Part shown: positions 8,908 through 16,500 of the stretch, piece after piece
How the letters are laid out: each line of letters begins with the position of its first letter
Numbering within the stretch: position 1 is the first letter of the stretch
NCBI RefSeq assembly: GCF_024170165.1
Contig: NZ_JALJXP010000002.1
Span: 124,001 to 188,000 of the forward strand
From: Pseudomonas nitroreducens
GTDB taxonomy: Bacteria; Pseudomonadota; Gammaproteobacteria; Pseudomonadales; Pseudomonadaceae
Reading direction: 5' to 3'
DNA: 64,000 nucleotides
Position numbers and translations under genes: made by a program
Notes under the pieces: model-generated
What the model was told of the DNA's origin: nothing
What the model saw: the letters and a program-made list of their open reading frames with translations, nothing else
Database searches by the model: none

Positions 8908-10248
8908 TCAGGCCTGGGCGGCCAGGACGCGACGCTCCCACGGGGTGATTTCGTCGAAGAAGCTGGTCAGCTCCATGGACTTGGTCGCGCTGTAGCCGTC
9001 GATGAACTCGTTGCCGAACACCTCGCGGGCCAGCTCGCTGCGCTGCAGGCGCTGCAGTGCGTCGTACATCGTGCAGGGCAGCAGCAGCTCCGCCGGGACC
9101 TCGAACTCACCCTGGATCGGCGCGGTGGGTTCCAGGCCTTGCTCGATGCCATGCAGGCCGGCAGCCAGGCTCGCGGCGATGGCCAGGTAGGGGTTGGCGT
9201 CGGCGCCCGGCAGGCGGTTCTCCACGCGACGGGCCACCGGCGCGCTGGCCGGAATGCGCAGGCCGGCGGCGCGGTTGTCGTGGGACCAGCAGGCGTTGTT
9301 CGGCGAGGCGTACGGATGGCACAGGCGCTGGAAGGAGTTCACGTTGGGTGCGAACAGCAGGGTGAAGTCCGACAGGCACGCCTGCAGGCCGCCGATGAAG
9401 TGGCGGAAGGCCGGCGTGGCCTCGCCCTGGGCGTCGCTGAAGATATTGCGCCCCTCGCCATCGACGATGCTCTGGTGAATATGCATCGAGCTGCCCGGCG
9501 TGTGCGCCAGCGGCTTGGCCATGCACACCACGATCAGCCCGTGCTTGAGCGCGACTTCCTTGAGCAGGTGCTTGAACAGGAAGGTCTGGTCGGCCAGCAG
9601 CACCGGGTCGCCGTGCAGGAAGTTGATCTCGAACTGGGTGGTGCCCATCTCGTGCATGAAGGTGTCGCGTTCCAGCCCTACCGCCTCCATGCAGCGGTAG
9701 ACATCCTGGAAGAACGGGCGCAGGCCGTTGTTGGAGGACACACTGAAGGCCGAGTGACCCATCTCGCGGCGACCGTCGAGGCCGACCGGCGCCTGGAAGG
9801 CTTCCTGCGGATCGGGGTTGGGAGCGAACACGAAGAACTCCAGCTCGGTCGCCACCACCGGGCTCCAGCCGCGTTCGGCGTAGCGCGCGACGACCTGCTT
9901 GAGCAGGCCGCGGGTGGACAGGCCGGAGGGCTTGCCATCGAGCTCCAGCGCGTCGCAGATGGCGAAGGCGCGGGGTTCATCGCTCCAGGGCAGGCGGTGA
10001 ATCTGGGTCGGCTCGGCGATCAGGGCCAGGTCGCCGTCGTCGCTGCCGTAGAACTTCGCGGCCGGGTAGCCGCCCATGATGCACTGCAGCAGGACGCCGC
10101 GCGCCAGCTGCAGCCGGCGCCCGGTGAGAAAGCCCTCGCCGGTCATCACCTTGCCACGCGGCACCCCGTTGAGGTCGGGGGTGACGCACTCGATCTCTTC
10201 CACTCCAGCCAGTCGTTCGGCGAGCGGGATTCCAGGATCGTTACTCAT
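8908..10248 (-). CDS. glutamine synthetase family protein (gamma-glutamylpolyamine synthetase type)
   Basis: GS-fold ligase of the PuuA/PauA group, likely joining glutamate to a polyamine or other amine using ATP (substrate inferred, not seen). 446 residues, close to family length. GS features: N-terminal beta-grasp with CVTPDLNGVPRGKV; ATP/metal-binding VVATELEFFVF, MHEMGTTQFEINF and HTPGSSMHIHQSI; and NRAAGLRIPASAPVARRVENRLPGADANPYLAIAA. Start MSNDPGIPLAERLAG at 10248. Single gene, separated from the MFS gene by 270 bases with its own hairpin. P. aeruginosa PauA5 (PA3356 as recalled) is the positional equivalent. It is not glnA, because the adenylylation-site region is absent and the protein is shorter. 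Confidence 0.87.
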   Translation of the reverse strand: MSNDPGIPLAERLAGVEEIECVTPDLNGVPRGKVMTGEGFLTGRRLQLARGVLLQCIMGGYPAAKFYGSDDGDLALIAEPTQIHRLPWSDEPRAFAICDALELDGKPSGLSTRGLLKQVVARYAERGWSPVVATELEFFVFAPNPDPQEAFQAPVGLDGRREMGHSAFSVSSNNGLRPFFQDVYRCMEAVGLERDTFMHEMGTTQFEINFLHGDPVLLADQTFLFKHLLKEVALKHGLIVVCMAKPLAHTPGSSMHIHQSIVDGEGRNIFSDAQGEATPAFRHFIGGLQACLSDFTLLFAPNVNSFQRLCHPYASPNNACWSHDNRAAGLRIPASAPVARRVENRLPGADANPYLAIAASLAAGLHGIEQGLEPTAPIQGEFEVPAELLLPCTMYDALQRLQRSELAREVFGNEFIDGYSATKSMELTSFFDEITPWERRVLAAQA

Positions 10249-10372
10249 GACTTCTTATCCTTGTTCTTTTGTCCTTGTCACAGGACGCCGCGCGAGGCGC
10301 GCGAGCCCGTACAAAATACGCATCACGCGTTCGATATTTCAAGCGGACCAGCAGGAAACGCGGAAGCTCCGT

Positions 10373-10463
10373 GTAGGAGCGCGCCATGCGCGCGATCGCG
10401 GGCATGGCCCGCTCCTACAGGGGAATCCGGCGTTGTTTGGTTCGCGAGCAAGCTCGCTCCTAC
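10373..10463. repeat. REP doublet plus a second REP type
   Basis: Head-to-head REP pair at 10373-10418 (gtaggagcgcgccatgcgcg facing tcgcgggcatggcccgctcc), then at 10441-10463 a ttcgcgagcaagctcgctcc element. The latter type also directly precedes the structured repeat at 39.5 kb. Confidence 0.8.
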
Positions 10464-10498
10464 GAAGAACCCAACCAATCTGGCTTTAGCTCTGGATC

Positions 10499-10824
10499 TG
10501 AAGACTTCCAGAGAAACCTCCGAGCACTCCGAACGGCCCCGTTCAGGAGGCCTCGTTGAATTGGAGTTTCAGGGGTTGAGCGACATGGATGTCGCGAGAG
10601 CCGCGATGGGCCAGGGATGGCCCTTCGTGGGGGGACGCCTAGTTCGGGCCCCTGAAACTCCAATTTAGCGAGGGTATTTTTCGCCTAAGCGAAAAACCGG
10701 ATGTCCGGGGCGAGCCTTCTTGGTTACTTCTTCGGCGTTTGGAAGAAGTGACTCGCCCGAGGGGCGAAACACAGATTCCGAGCGCACACCGAAGCGGCGC
10801 TGGAACACCCACGCCAACGCAGCA
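10499..10824 (+). repeat. structured long repeat, copy A
   Basis: One of three related roughly 320-base elements in the window (others at 18653-18968 and 39531-39846). A 25-base left arm at 10551-10575 pairs with 10649-10673 over its whole length, two of the pairs being G-U. Inside are two hairpins, GCGACAT-gg-ATGTCGC and GGGCCA-ggga-TGGCCC, the latter extended by a CCGCGA/TCGTGG stem. Downstream come TTTTTCGC-ctaa-GCGAAAAA, CCGGA-tg-TCCGG and a GTTACTTCTTC/GAAGAAGTGAC hairpin. Arm sequences differ from the other copies but stay complementary. It occupies most of the 712-base gap between the glutamine-synthetase-like gene and pit. No convincing coding frame. Confidence 0.88.
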
Positions 10825-10870
10825 ATACAGGGTCAACCTTGGAGCGAAGGATGGCGCCGGCTCTGCCGGC

Positions 10871-10900
10871 GGATCGCGGGCAGGGCCGGCTCCTACAGGG
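10871..10900. repeat. degenerate REP element
   Basis: A gatcgcgggcagggccggct-type sequence ending in cctacagg, just before the pit terminator; a diverged member of the gcgggcatggcccgctcc family. Confidence 0.55.
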
Positions 10901-10911
10901 GAGTCCGTGCC

Positions 10912-10939
10912 AAAAGAACACGCCGCTCTGAGAGCGGCG
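10912..10939 (-). terminator. intrinsic terminator of the pit gene
   Basis: Read on the minus strand, CGCCGCTC-tca-GAGCGGCG is followed by TGTTCTTTT. It lies 21 bases after the pit stop codon. Confidence 0.8.
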
Positions 10940-10960
10940 CTTTCAGGGCATCACCCAAGG

Positions 10961-12565
10961 TCAGAACAGATGGGTGAACAGCCAGTACAGCGACGCCGAG
11001 AGCACGATGGCCGCCGGCAGGGTCAGCACCCAGGCCATCAGCAGGTTGCGGATGGTGCGCATCTGCAGGCCCGAGCCGTTGGCCGCCATGGTCCCGGCGA
11101 CGCCGGACGACAATACGTGGGTCGTCGACACCGGCAAGCCGTACATGTCCGCCGCGCCGATGGTCAGCATCGCCACCATCTCCGCCGAGGCGCCCTGGGC
11201 GTAGGTCAGGTGGGTCTTGCCGATCTTCTCGCCGACGGTGACCACGATGCGCTTCCAGCCGACCATGGTGCCCAGGCCGAGGGCAATGGCCACGGCGACC
11301 TTCACCCACAGCGGGATGAAGCGGGTCGACTCGTCGATCTTGCCCTTGAACGCGGCCAGCTTGCTGGTGGTATCCGCGTCGAAGTTGCCGACCTTGTCCT
11401 TGTCCATCAGGCGGATCGCCTCGCTGGTCAGGTACATGTCGTTACGCACGTTGCCCATGGCTTCGGCCGGCACGCCGGCGAGACTGCCGTAGCCCTTCAC
11501 TTGCGCACCGATGGCGCCGGTCAGCGCCGCCAGCGAAGGGATCAGTTCCGGCTTGGCTTCCTTGGTGCGCACGTACTCCGAGAGCACCGCGCGCGGGTCG
11601 GCCGGAGCCGCCTGCGGCGCGGCGCGGACCAGCGCCTGCTGGGTGACTTCGGCGATGGCGACGAACTGCACGGTCTGGTCCGCCGGCATGCTGCGGTTCA
11701 GTGCGTAGGCCATCGGCAGGGTGCCGACCAGGATCAGCATGATCAGGCCCATGCCTTTCTGCCCGTCGTTGGAACCGTGGGCGAAGGACACGCCGGTGCA
11801 GGTGAGGATCAGCAGGCCGCGAATCCACCAGGGCGGCGGCGTCTTGCTCTTGGGCGCCTTGTACAGCGCGCGGTTCCTCACCAGCAGGCGCAGCGCCAGC
11901 AGCAGGAGCGCGGCGCAGACGAAGCCGATCAGCGGCGAGAGCAGCAGCGAATAGCCGATCTTGGTCGCCTGCGCCCAGTCCACGCCGCTGGTGCCGTCGC
12001 GGCCGTGCATCAGCGCGTTGGCCACACCGACACCGATGATCGAGCCGATCAGGGTGTGCGAGGACGACGCCGGCAGGCCCAGCCACCAGGTGCCAAGGTT
12101 CCACAGGATGGCGGCGATCAGCAGGGCGAAGACCATGGCGAAGCCGGCCGAGGAGCCTACCTGCAGGATCAGTTCCACCGGCAGCAAGGCGATGATGCCG
12201 AAGGCCACCGCGCCACTGGAGAGCAGCACGCCGAGGAAGTTGAAGCAGCCCGACCAGACCACCGCGAAATGCGGCGGCAGCGAGTGGGTATAGATGACGG
12301 TGGCCACCGCGTTGGCGGTGTCGTGGAAGCCGTTGACGAACTCGAAGCCCAGGGCGATGAACAGGGCGACCCCGAGCAGCAGGAACGGCGTCCAGGTGGT
12401 GACCGTGGAGGTGACGTCGTCGACGTCGCGCACCAGGCTCCAGGCCGAGAACAGCAGGCCGACGGCGAGCACGGCAAAGAAGATGAAGGCGGTAATGCGG
12501 CCGGGCTTGTGTTCCAGATGGGGCCGGCCTTCGACGACGGGAACGGCCAGGGTATCGGTGGTCAT
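10961..12565 (-). CDS. pitA: Pit-family inorganic phosphate transporter
   Basis: Low-affinity proton-coupled (metal)phosphate symporter in the inner membrane. 534 residues with about 10 hydrophobic segments and both inverted PHO4 signatures: GFEFVNGFHDTANAVATVIYT (about 73-93) and SFAHGSNDGQKGMG. A large soluble insert of about 150 residues lies between the two membrane halves (QTVQFVAIAEVTQQ to STKFIPLWVK region), as in other long bacterial Pit proteins. Ends in its own terminator. Single gene, but the next genes upstream on the same strand include PPK2, so this is a small phosphate-related neighbourhood (inference). The symbol is assigned by family, not by proven orthology. Confidence 0.9.
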   Translation of the reverse strand: MTTDTLAVPVVEGRPHLEHKPGRITAFIFFAVLAVGLLFSAWSLVRDVDDVTSTVTTWTPFLLLGVALFIALGFEFVNGFHDTANAVATVIYTHSLPPHFAVVWSGCFNFLGVLLSSGAVAFGIIALLPVELILQVGSSAGFAMVFALLIAAILWNLGTWWLGLPASSSHTLIGSIIGVGVANALMHGRDGTSGVDWAQATKIGYSLLLSPLIGFVCAALLLLALRLLVRNRALYKAPKSKTPPPWWIRGLLILTCTGVSFAHGSNDGQKGMGLIMLILVGTLPMAYALNRSMPADQTVQFVAIAEVTQQALVRAAPQAAPADPRAVLSEYVRTKEAKPELIPSLAALTGAIGAQVKGYGSLAGVPAEAMGNVRNDMYLTSEAIRLMDKDKVGNFDADTTSKLAAFKGKIDESTRFIPLWVKVAVAIALGLGTMVGWKRIVVTVGEKIGKTHLTYAQGASAEMVAMLTIGAADMYGLPVSTTHVLSSGVAGTMAANGSGLQMRTIRNLLMAWVLTLPAAIVLSASLYWLFTHLF

Positions 12566-12666
12566 GCTGGGAGTCCGCTTAGGGGAGTGTCCCGGTCATG
12601 ATCGGCAGCGAATGTTACAAGTTGTGTCTCTGTGGGAAGGACAGCCCGCACGAAGGCGAGCTGTAC

Positions 12667-12752
12667 GTAGGAGCGGACTCCGTCCGCGATTGTTTTCCGC
12701 CGGCACATCCTCCGCCGGGGCGATGCCGATCGCGGATGAATCCGCTCCTACG
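12667..12752. repeat. REP doublet, gtaggagcggactccgtccg type
   Basis: Two oppositely oriented copies (12667-12690 and about 12727-12752) of a gtaggagcggactccgtccg element, separated by a GC-rich spacer, in the gap between pit and PPK2. The same doublet type recurs at 58.6 kb. Confidence 0.78.
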
Positions 12753-12766
12753 CGGTACGCATGCCC

Positions 12767-13684
12767 TCAGTAGACTTCCGGCACCACGATCTGCTGCGGC
12801 GTCGGCGTGCGCGCGTAGTCCTCGTGGCGCTGGCGCTGTGGCAGGACTACCGCCGGGTGCTCCACGTCCTCGTAGGGAATCAGGTTCAGCAGATGGTTGA
12901 TGCAGTTCAGCCGCGCGCGCTTCTTGTCGTCGGCCTGCACCACCCACCAGGGCGCCTCGGGGATATGGGTGCGGTCGAGCATGATCTCCTTGGCCTTGGT
13001 GTAGGCCTCCCAGCGGCGCCGCGACTCCAGGTCCATGGGGCTGAGCTTCCACTGCTTGAGCGGGTCGTGGATGCGGCTGAGGAAGCGCAGGTGCTGTTCG
13101 TCGTCGGAGATGGAGAACCAGTACTTGATCAGCTGGATGCCCGAGCGCGCCAGCATGCGCTCGAACTCCGGCACGCTGCGGAAGAACTCCTCGTACTGGT
13201 CGTCCGAGCAGAAGCCCATCACCCGCTCGACGCCCGCGCGGTTGTACCAGCTGCGGTCGAACAGGACGATCTCCCCGGCCGCCGGCAGGTGCGAGACGTA
13301 GCGCTGGAAGTACCACTGGGTCTGCTCGCGGTCGTTCGGCGCGGGCAGCGCGGCGACGCGGCAGACGCGCGGGTTGAGGCGCTGGGTGATGCGCTTGATC
13401 ACCCCGCCCTTGCCCGCTGCATCGCGGCCTTCGAAGAGGATCACCACCTTGTGGCCGGTCTTCACCACCCAGCTCTGCAGCTTCACCAGCTCGCCCTGCA
13501 GGCGGAACAGTTCGCTGAAGTAGCGTCGGCGGGCGAGCTTTTCCTCGTCGACGTCGGCGTGCTCGTCGAACAGCTCGTCGAGGTTGCGTACGTCTTCCAG
13601 CAGCTCCAGTTCCAGCTCTTCGTCACTGTGGTCGAGCAGTTCACGGTGGATGCGGCGGATCACGGATTCATTGGTCAGGGGCAT
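12767..13684 (-). CDS. ppk2: polyphosphate kinase 2 (PPK2 family)
   Basis: Transfers phosphate between polyphosphate and nucleoside diphosphates. 305 residues, one PPK2 domain. Walker A FEGRDAAGKGG (about residue 84-94), the following GVIKRIT, Walker B VLFDRSWYNRAGVE, and lid-module residues SDDEQHLRFLSRIHDPLKQWKLSPMDLESRRRWEAY. An acidic N-terminal extension (ELELELLEDVRNLDELFDEHADVDEE) precedes the kinase core. Belongs to the single-domain PPK2 class that mainly makes NTP from NDP. Isolated by REP sequences on both sides. The first codon ATG at 13684 has only a weak ribosome binding site. Confidence 0.92.
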   Translation of the reverse strand: MPLTNESVIRRIHRELLDHSDEELELELLEDVRNLDELFDEHADVDEEKLARRRYFSELFRLQGELVKLQSWVVKTGHKVVILFEGRDAAGKGGVIKRITQRLNPRVCRVAALPAPNDREQTQWYFQRYVSHLPAAGEIVLFDRSWYNRAGVERVMGFCSDDQYEEFFRSVPEFERMLARSGIQLIKYWFSISDDEQHLRFLSRIHDPLKQWKLSPMDLESRRRWEAYTKAKEIMLDRTHIPEAPWWVVQADDKKRARLNCINHLLNLIPYEDVEHPAVVLPQRQRHEDYARTPTPQQIVVPEVY

Positions 13685-13784
13685 GGCGGCGGCCTTCGCA
13701 CAGGGGCATTGCCGCCAGACTAGAGGCGCTCGGTGTCAGGCTGGTGACAGCTGGCGTCGATCCGTTATCCCGGCGTTGTCGGGA

Positions 13785-13848
13785 TTCGCGGGCATGGCCC
13801 GCTCCTACAGGAGGAGGTTCTCTTGCAGGAGCGGGGCATGCCCGCGAC
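13785..13848. repeat. REP doublet
   Basis: ttcgcgggcatggcccgctcc followed about 20 bases later by the inverse form gcaggagcggggcatgcccg, in the 191-base gap between PPK2 and the acylase gene. Likely REPIN arrangement. Confidence 0.8.
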
Positions 13849-13875
13849 CAGCGCCCGCCAGGGCGCCCTCCTTCG

Positions 13876-16155
13876 TTACTGCTCGCGCAACTCCAGCACC
13901 TTCAGCTCCGGATCGGCCTTGATCTGCTCGTCGGTGAACGGCAGCTCCGGCCACTGCTGTTTGGCAAACAGCTCGGTCTGGTCGCGATGATGTGGCGAGC
14001 CGGGTTCGCTGGACTGCGAGAACGCCAGCAGGCCGCGCGCCTTCGGGCCGTCGGCGGTGAAGTCCACCAGCTGGATGTAGCTGCTGCCGCTGAGCACGCG
14101 GTAATGGTCACCCTGCCACTCCGAGGTGATGGCGTTGTACACGCCCTCGTTGCCGGTGCCACCCGGAATGCCCAGCGGGTTGGCCGTATCGCCGGTCAGT
14201 TGCAACTCGCCCCACTTCTCGTCCGCGCGGATGCGGCGGCCGTCGATCTCCTGCGCCGCCGCGACCAGCGCCTGCTGCGCCTGCTGGCGGACCTCCGGCT
14301 TGTCCAGGGCGATGCCCGAGGGCGTGGCCAGCGGCAGCTTGGGATCGAAGGGCAGGCGCCAGCCGCCGTCGATCTTCAGGAAGCGCGCGACGAAGGCCTG
14401 GAAGTAAGCGAAGCCGGGGTTGCTATCGAGATTGACGTGGCGATCCCACGAACCCAGCGCAGCGCACGCCGCCGCGGTGCCCGCCGGGGCTGGTTTGCAC
14501 AGTTGCAGCAGGTCGTCGAGGAGCATGTCGGCGACATAGACGCGGTTGTCGGTGACCATCTTCTGCAGGTCGTCCGGGCCGATCCTGGCGTCGCCCTGCA
14601 GCCGGTCGAGGGCGAAGCGCGCGCGGGCGCTGACCGGCACCGAGTCGCGGCTGACCAGAGGCGAGAAGCCGGTCAGCGGCTGCGCCGGGTTGCTCATCCA
14701 GGCGCTGTCGTTGGAGTTCTGCACGAAGTCCGCGCGTTCCAGCGCCGGCATCTGCTCCGGCGGCGTCAGCCCGGCGTGACGGCTACCCGGCGCGCTCGAC
14801 CAGTCGCAGGCGCGGCGCCCGCCCTGCAGCACCGGCAGGCCCTGCTTCTGGTACTCGGCAATGGCGCAGTCGGCCAGTTGCTGCTGACTCAGGTGCGGCA
14901 CCACCGACTGGTTGAGGTAGAGCACCTTGCCTTCCGGGTTGGCCGCCAGGGTGTTGACCCAGGGGATGCCCTGCATGTGCTCGATGCTGTCGCGCAGTTC
15001 ATCCAGGCTGCGCGCGTGATCGATGGCGTACCACTGCTGCAGCACACGGTCGTTGCCCAGGTTGGCGTCGCGCACGGCGAAGGCTTCGCTGGCGTTCCAG
15101 GGGAATTTACCGGGCACGCTGAGCAGCGGGCCGTACTCGGACTCGTACAGCGTGTGGCTGCGCGTGCTCACGCGTCCGTTGGGCTCGAGTACGCGAACGC
15201 GCAGGGTGACTTCCCTGAGCGGCCGCGACTGACCGTCGACGCGGTAGCGGTGCGGGTCCTGCGGGTCGAGGTCGAGGCGGTACAGGGTGAAGTGGCTGGA
15301 GGTGTCCACCGTGTGGCTCCAGGCCACGTCCTTGCTGAAGCCGATGTTCACCAGCGGCATGCCCGGCAGGGAGGCGCCCATCACATCGAGCTGGCCGGGA
15401 ATGGTCAGGTGCATCTGGTAGAAGCGCAGCGCGCCGAACCAGGGGAAGTGCGGGTTGGCCAGCAGCAGGCCGTTGCCGTCCGCCGAGCGCTCGCTGCCCA
15501 CGGCAATGGCGTTGCTGCCGTGGTCACGGTGGAAATTCTCGCGCCGGTCCATCGCCGCGAGTACCTCGCCGTCACTGACGACCGCGGAGGTTGCCTGCCC
15601 CGGCGGCGCGGCCGCCATCATGGCCTCGGCGAACTGCCCGGCGCCGGCCTGCACCAGCAGGCGGCGGGTCAGGCGCAGCAGGTCGTCAGCTTCCAGCGGG
15701 CGCAGCCAGGCCTTGCCCGCGCACTGCGTGCCGGCGGCCTGGGTGTCCCACAACCAGCGGTTGTAGCCGGCGGCGTAGCCATCGAGCAGGTCGCGGATCG
15801 GCTGCGGCTGGGCACTGCGCAGGCGACGCAGGGATTCGTTGTCGTTGAGCCAGGTGTAGAAGAAGTCCGAGGGCAGGTTGCCGATGCCGGCGGAGGACTT
15901 GCCGCCCTCGCCGAAGTAGCGCGAGCGCTCGCCGCGCGCGGTGAGGACTTCCTCGGCCAGCAGGCAGGCGTTGTCGCGGGCATAGGCGTAGCCGATGCCG
16001 TAGCCCAGGCCCAGTTCGCCCTTGGCCTGGATGTGCGGGATGCCGTAGCGGGTCCAGCGGATCTGCGCCTCAAGCTCGGCGCCATGGGCCAGCGCGGGCA
16101 GTCCGGCGGCCAGCAGGCTGCCGGCCGCAGCGGCCAGTCGGAAGGTCTTGCTCAT
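13876..16155 (-). CDS. pvdQ: PvdQ-type N-terminal-nucleophile acylase (acyl-homoserine lactone / penicillin acylase family)
   Basis: Periplasmic Ntn-hydrolase that in P. aeruginosa deacylates the pyoverdine precursor and long-chain acyl-homoserine lactones. 759 residues from the ATG at 16155 (GAGGGAA upstream); signal peptide MSKTFRLAAAAGSLLAAGLPALAHG. The self-cleavage site is visible as DHG|SNAIAVGSERSADG, giving Ser214 as nucleophile and N-terminus of the beta chain; an alpha chain (about 25-190) and pro-peptide precede it. Long stretches read like the PvdQ sequence I know (GLGYGIGYAYARDNACLLAEE, LLANPHFPW, HTVDTSSHFTLYRL, DFVQNSNDSAW). No pyoverdine synthesis genes lie in the window, so it is unlinked here. 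A longer frame upstream to 16440 is rejected for lack of a ribosome site. Confidence 0.92.
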   Translation of the reverse strand: MSKTFRLAAAAGSLLAAGLPALAHGAELEAQIRWTRYGIPHIQAKGELGLGYGIGYAYARDNACLLAEEVLTARGERSRYFGEGGKSSAGIGNLPSDFFYTWLNDNESLRRLRSAQPQPIRDLLDGYAAGYNRWLWDTQAAGTQCAGKAWLRPLEADDLLRLTRRLLVQAGAGQFAEAMMAAAPPGQATSAVVSDGEVLAAMDRRENFHRDHGSNAIAVGSERSADGNGLLLANPHFPWFGALRFYQMHLTIPGQLDVMGASLPGMPLVNIGFSKDVAWSHTVDTSSHFTLYRLDLDPQDPHRYRVDGQSRPLREVTLRVRVLEPNGRVSTRSHTLYESEYGPLLSVPGKFPWNASEAFAVRDANLGNDRVLQQWYAIDHARSLDELRDSIEHMQGIPWVNTLAANPEGKVLYLNQSVVPHLSQQQLADCAIAEYQKQGLPVLQGGRRACDWSSAPGSRHAGLTPPEQMPALERADFVQNSNDSAWMSNPAQPLTGFSPLVSRDSVPVSARARFALDRLQGDARIGPDDLQKMVTDNRVYVADMLLDDLLQLCKPAPAGTAAACAALGSWDRHVNLDSNPGFAYFQAFVARFLKIDGGWRLPFDPKLPLATPSGIALDKPEVRQQAQQALVAAAQEIDGRRIRADEKWGELQLTGDTANPLGIPGGTGNEGVYNAITSEWQGDHYRVLSGSSYIQLVDFTADGPKARGLLAFSQSSEPGSPHHRDQTELFAKQQWPELPFTDEQIKADPELKVLELREQ

Positions 16156-16250
16156 CGATTCCCTCAATGCTCGGGTGGCGGCCGGATGCCCGGCCAGGGG
16201 CACGCGGCCGTGCCGCTCGCGCGGTGCCGGTGCAAGGAGTGGGTGGCGGT

Positions 16251-16331
16251 TCAAGCCCGCCAATGCAGTGCGCTGAAGGTCATCGCGGCGCACCTTCCGA
16301 GGCACGCGCGCAGGCAGGTTGCTGAGGACAT
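16251..16331 (-). CDS. candidate 26-codon leader ORF upstream of pvdQ
   Basis: Small open frame encoding 26 residues beginning MSSATCLRACLGRCAA, with three cysteines and three arginines before an MTFSALHWRA end. It is preceded by a strong ribosome binding site (AAAAAGGAG, then six bases to the ATG), better than most genes nearby. It ends 95 bases before the pvdQ start, on the same strand, in a gap otherwise empty of genes. Could be a regulatory leader peptide or a chance frame; the cysteine content would suit a cysteine/sulphur- or ribosome-stalling sensor, which is inference only. Confidence 0.42.
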   Translation of the reverse strand: MSSATCLRACLGRCAAMTFSALHWRA

Positions 16332-16500
16332 GGGTTCTCCTTTTTCTTCTCGGACGCCTCGTGAAAATGACGACACGCCTCTTGAGGGCAACGGATGGGA
16401 GACGCGCGAAATTAACCCGTGACCGATGGCAATCGGCCACACCAGAAGGCTCTATCTCGCGGCTTTCAACCGTTCCAGAGGCGTCGCGGGCGGTTCGACT

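Noticed and set aside
10373..10463. Clustered short palindromes as a possible CRISPR array
   Set aside because: Repeats are single or inverted pairs with unequal spacing, and there are no regular spacers or cas genes.
10739..12601. 620-codon plus-strand frame across the pit gene
   Set aside because: Antisense shadow of Pit; begins inside the structured repeat and is nearly all Gly/Gln/Arg/His.
13744..16422. 892-codon open frame on the plus strand
   Set aside because: Antisense to pvdQ; composition is that of a mirror frame and it has no recognisable domain.
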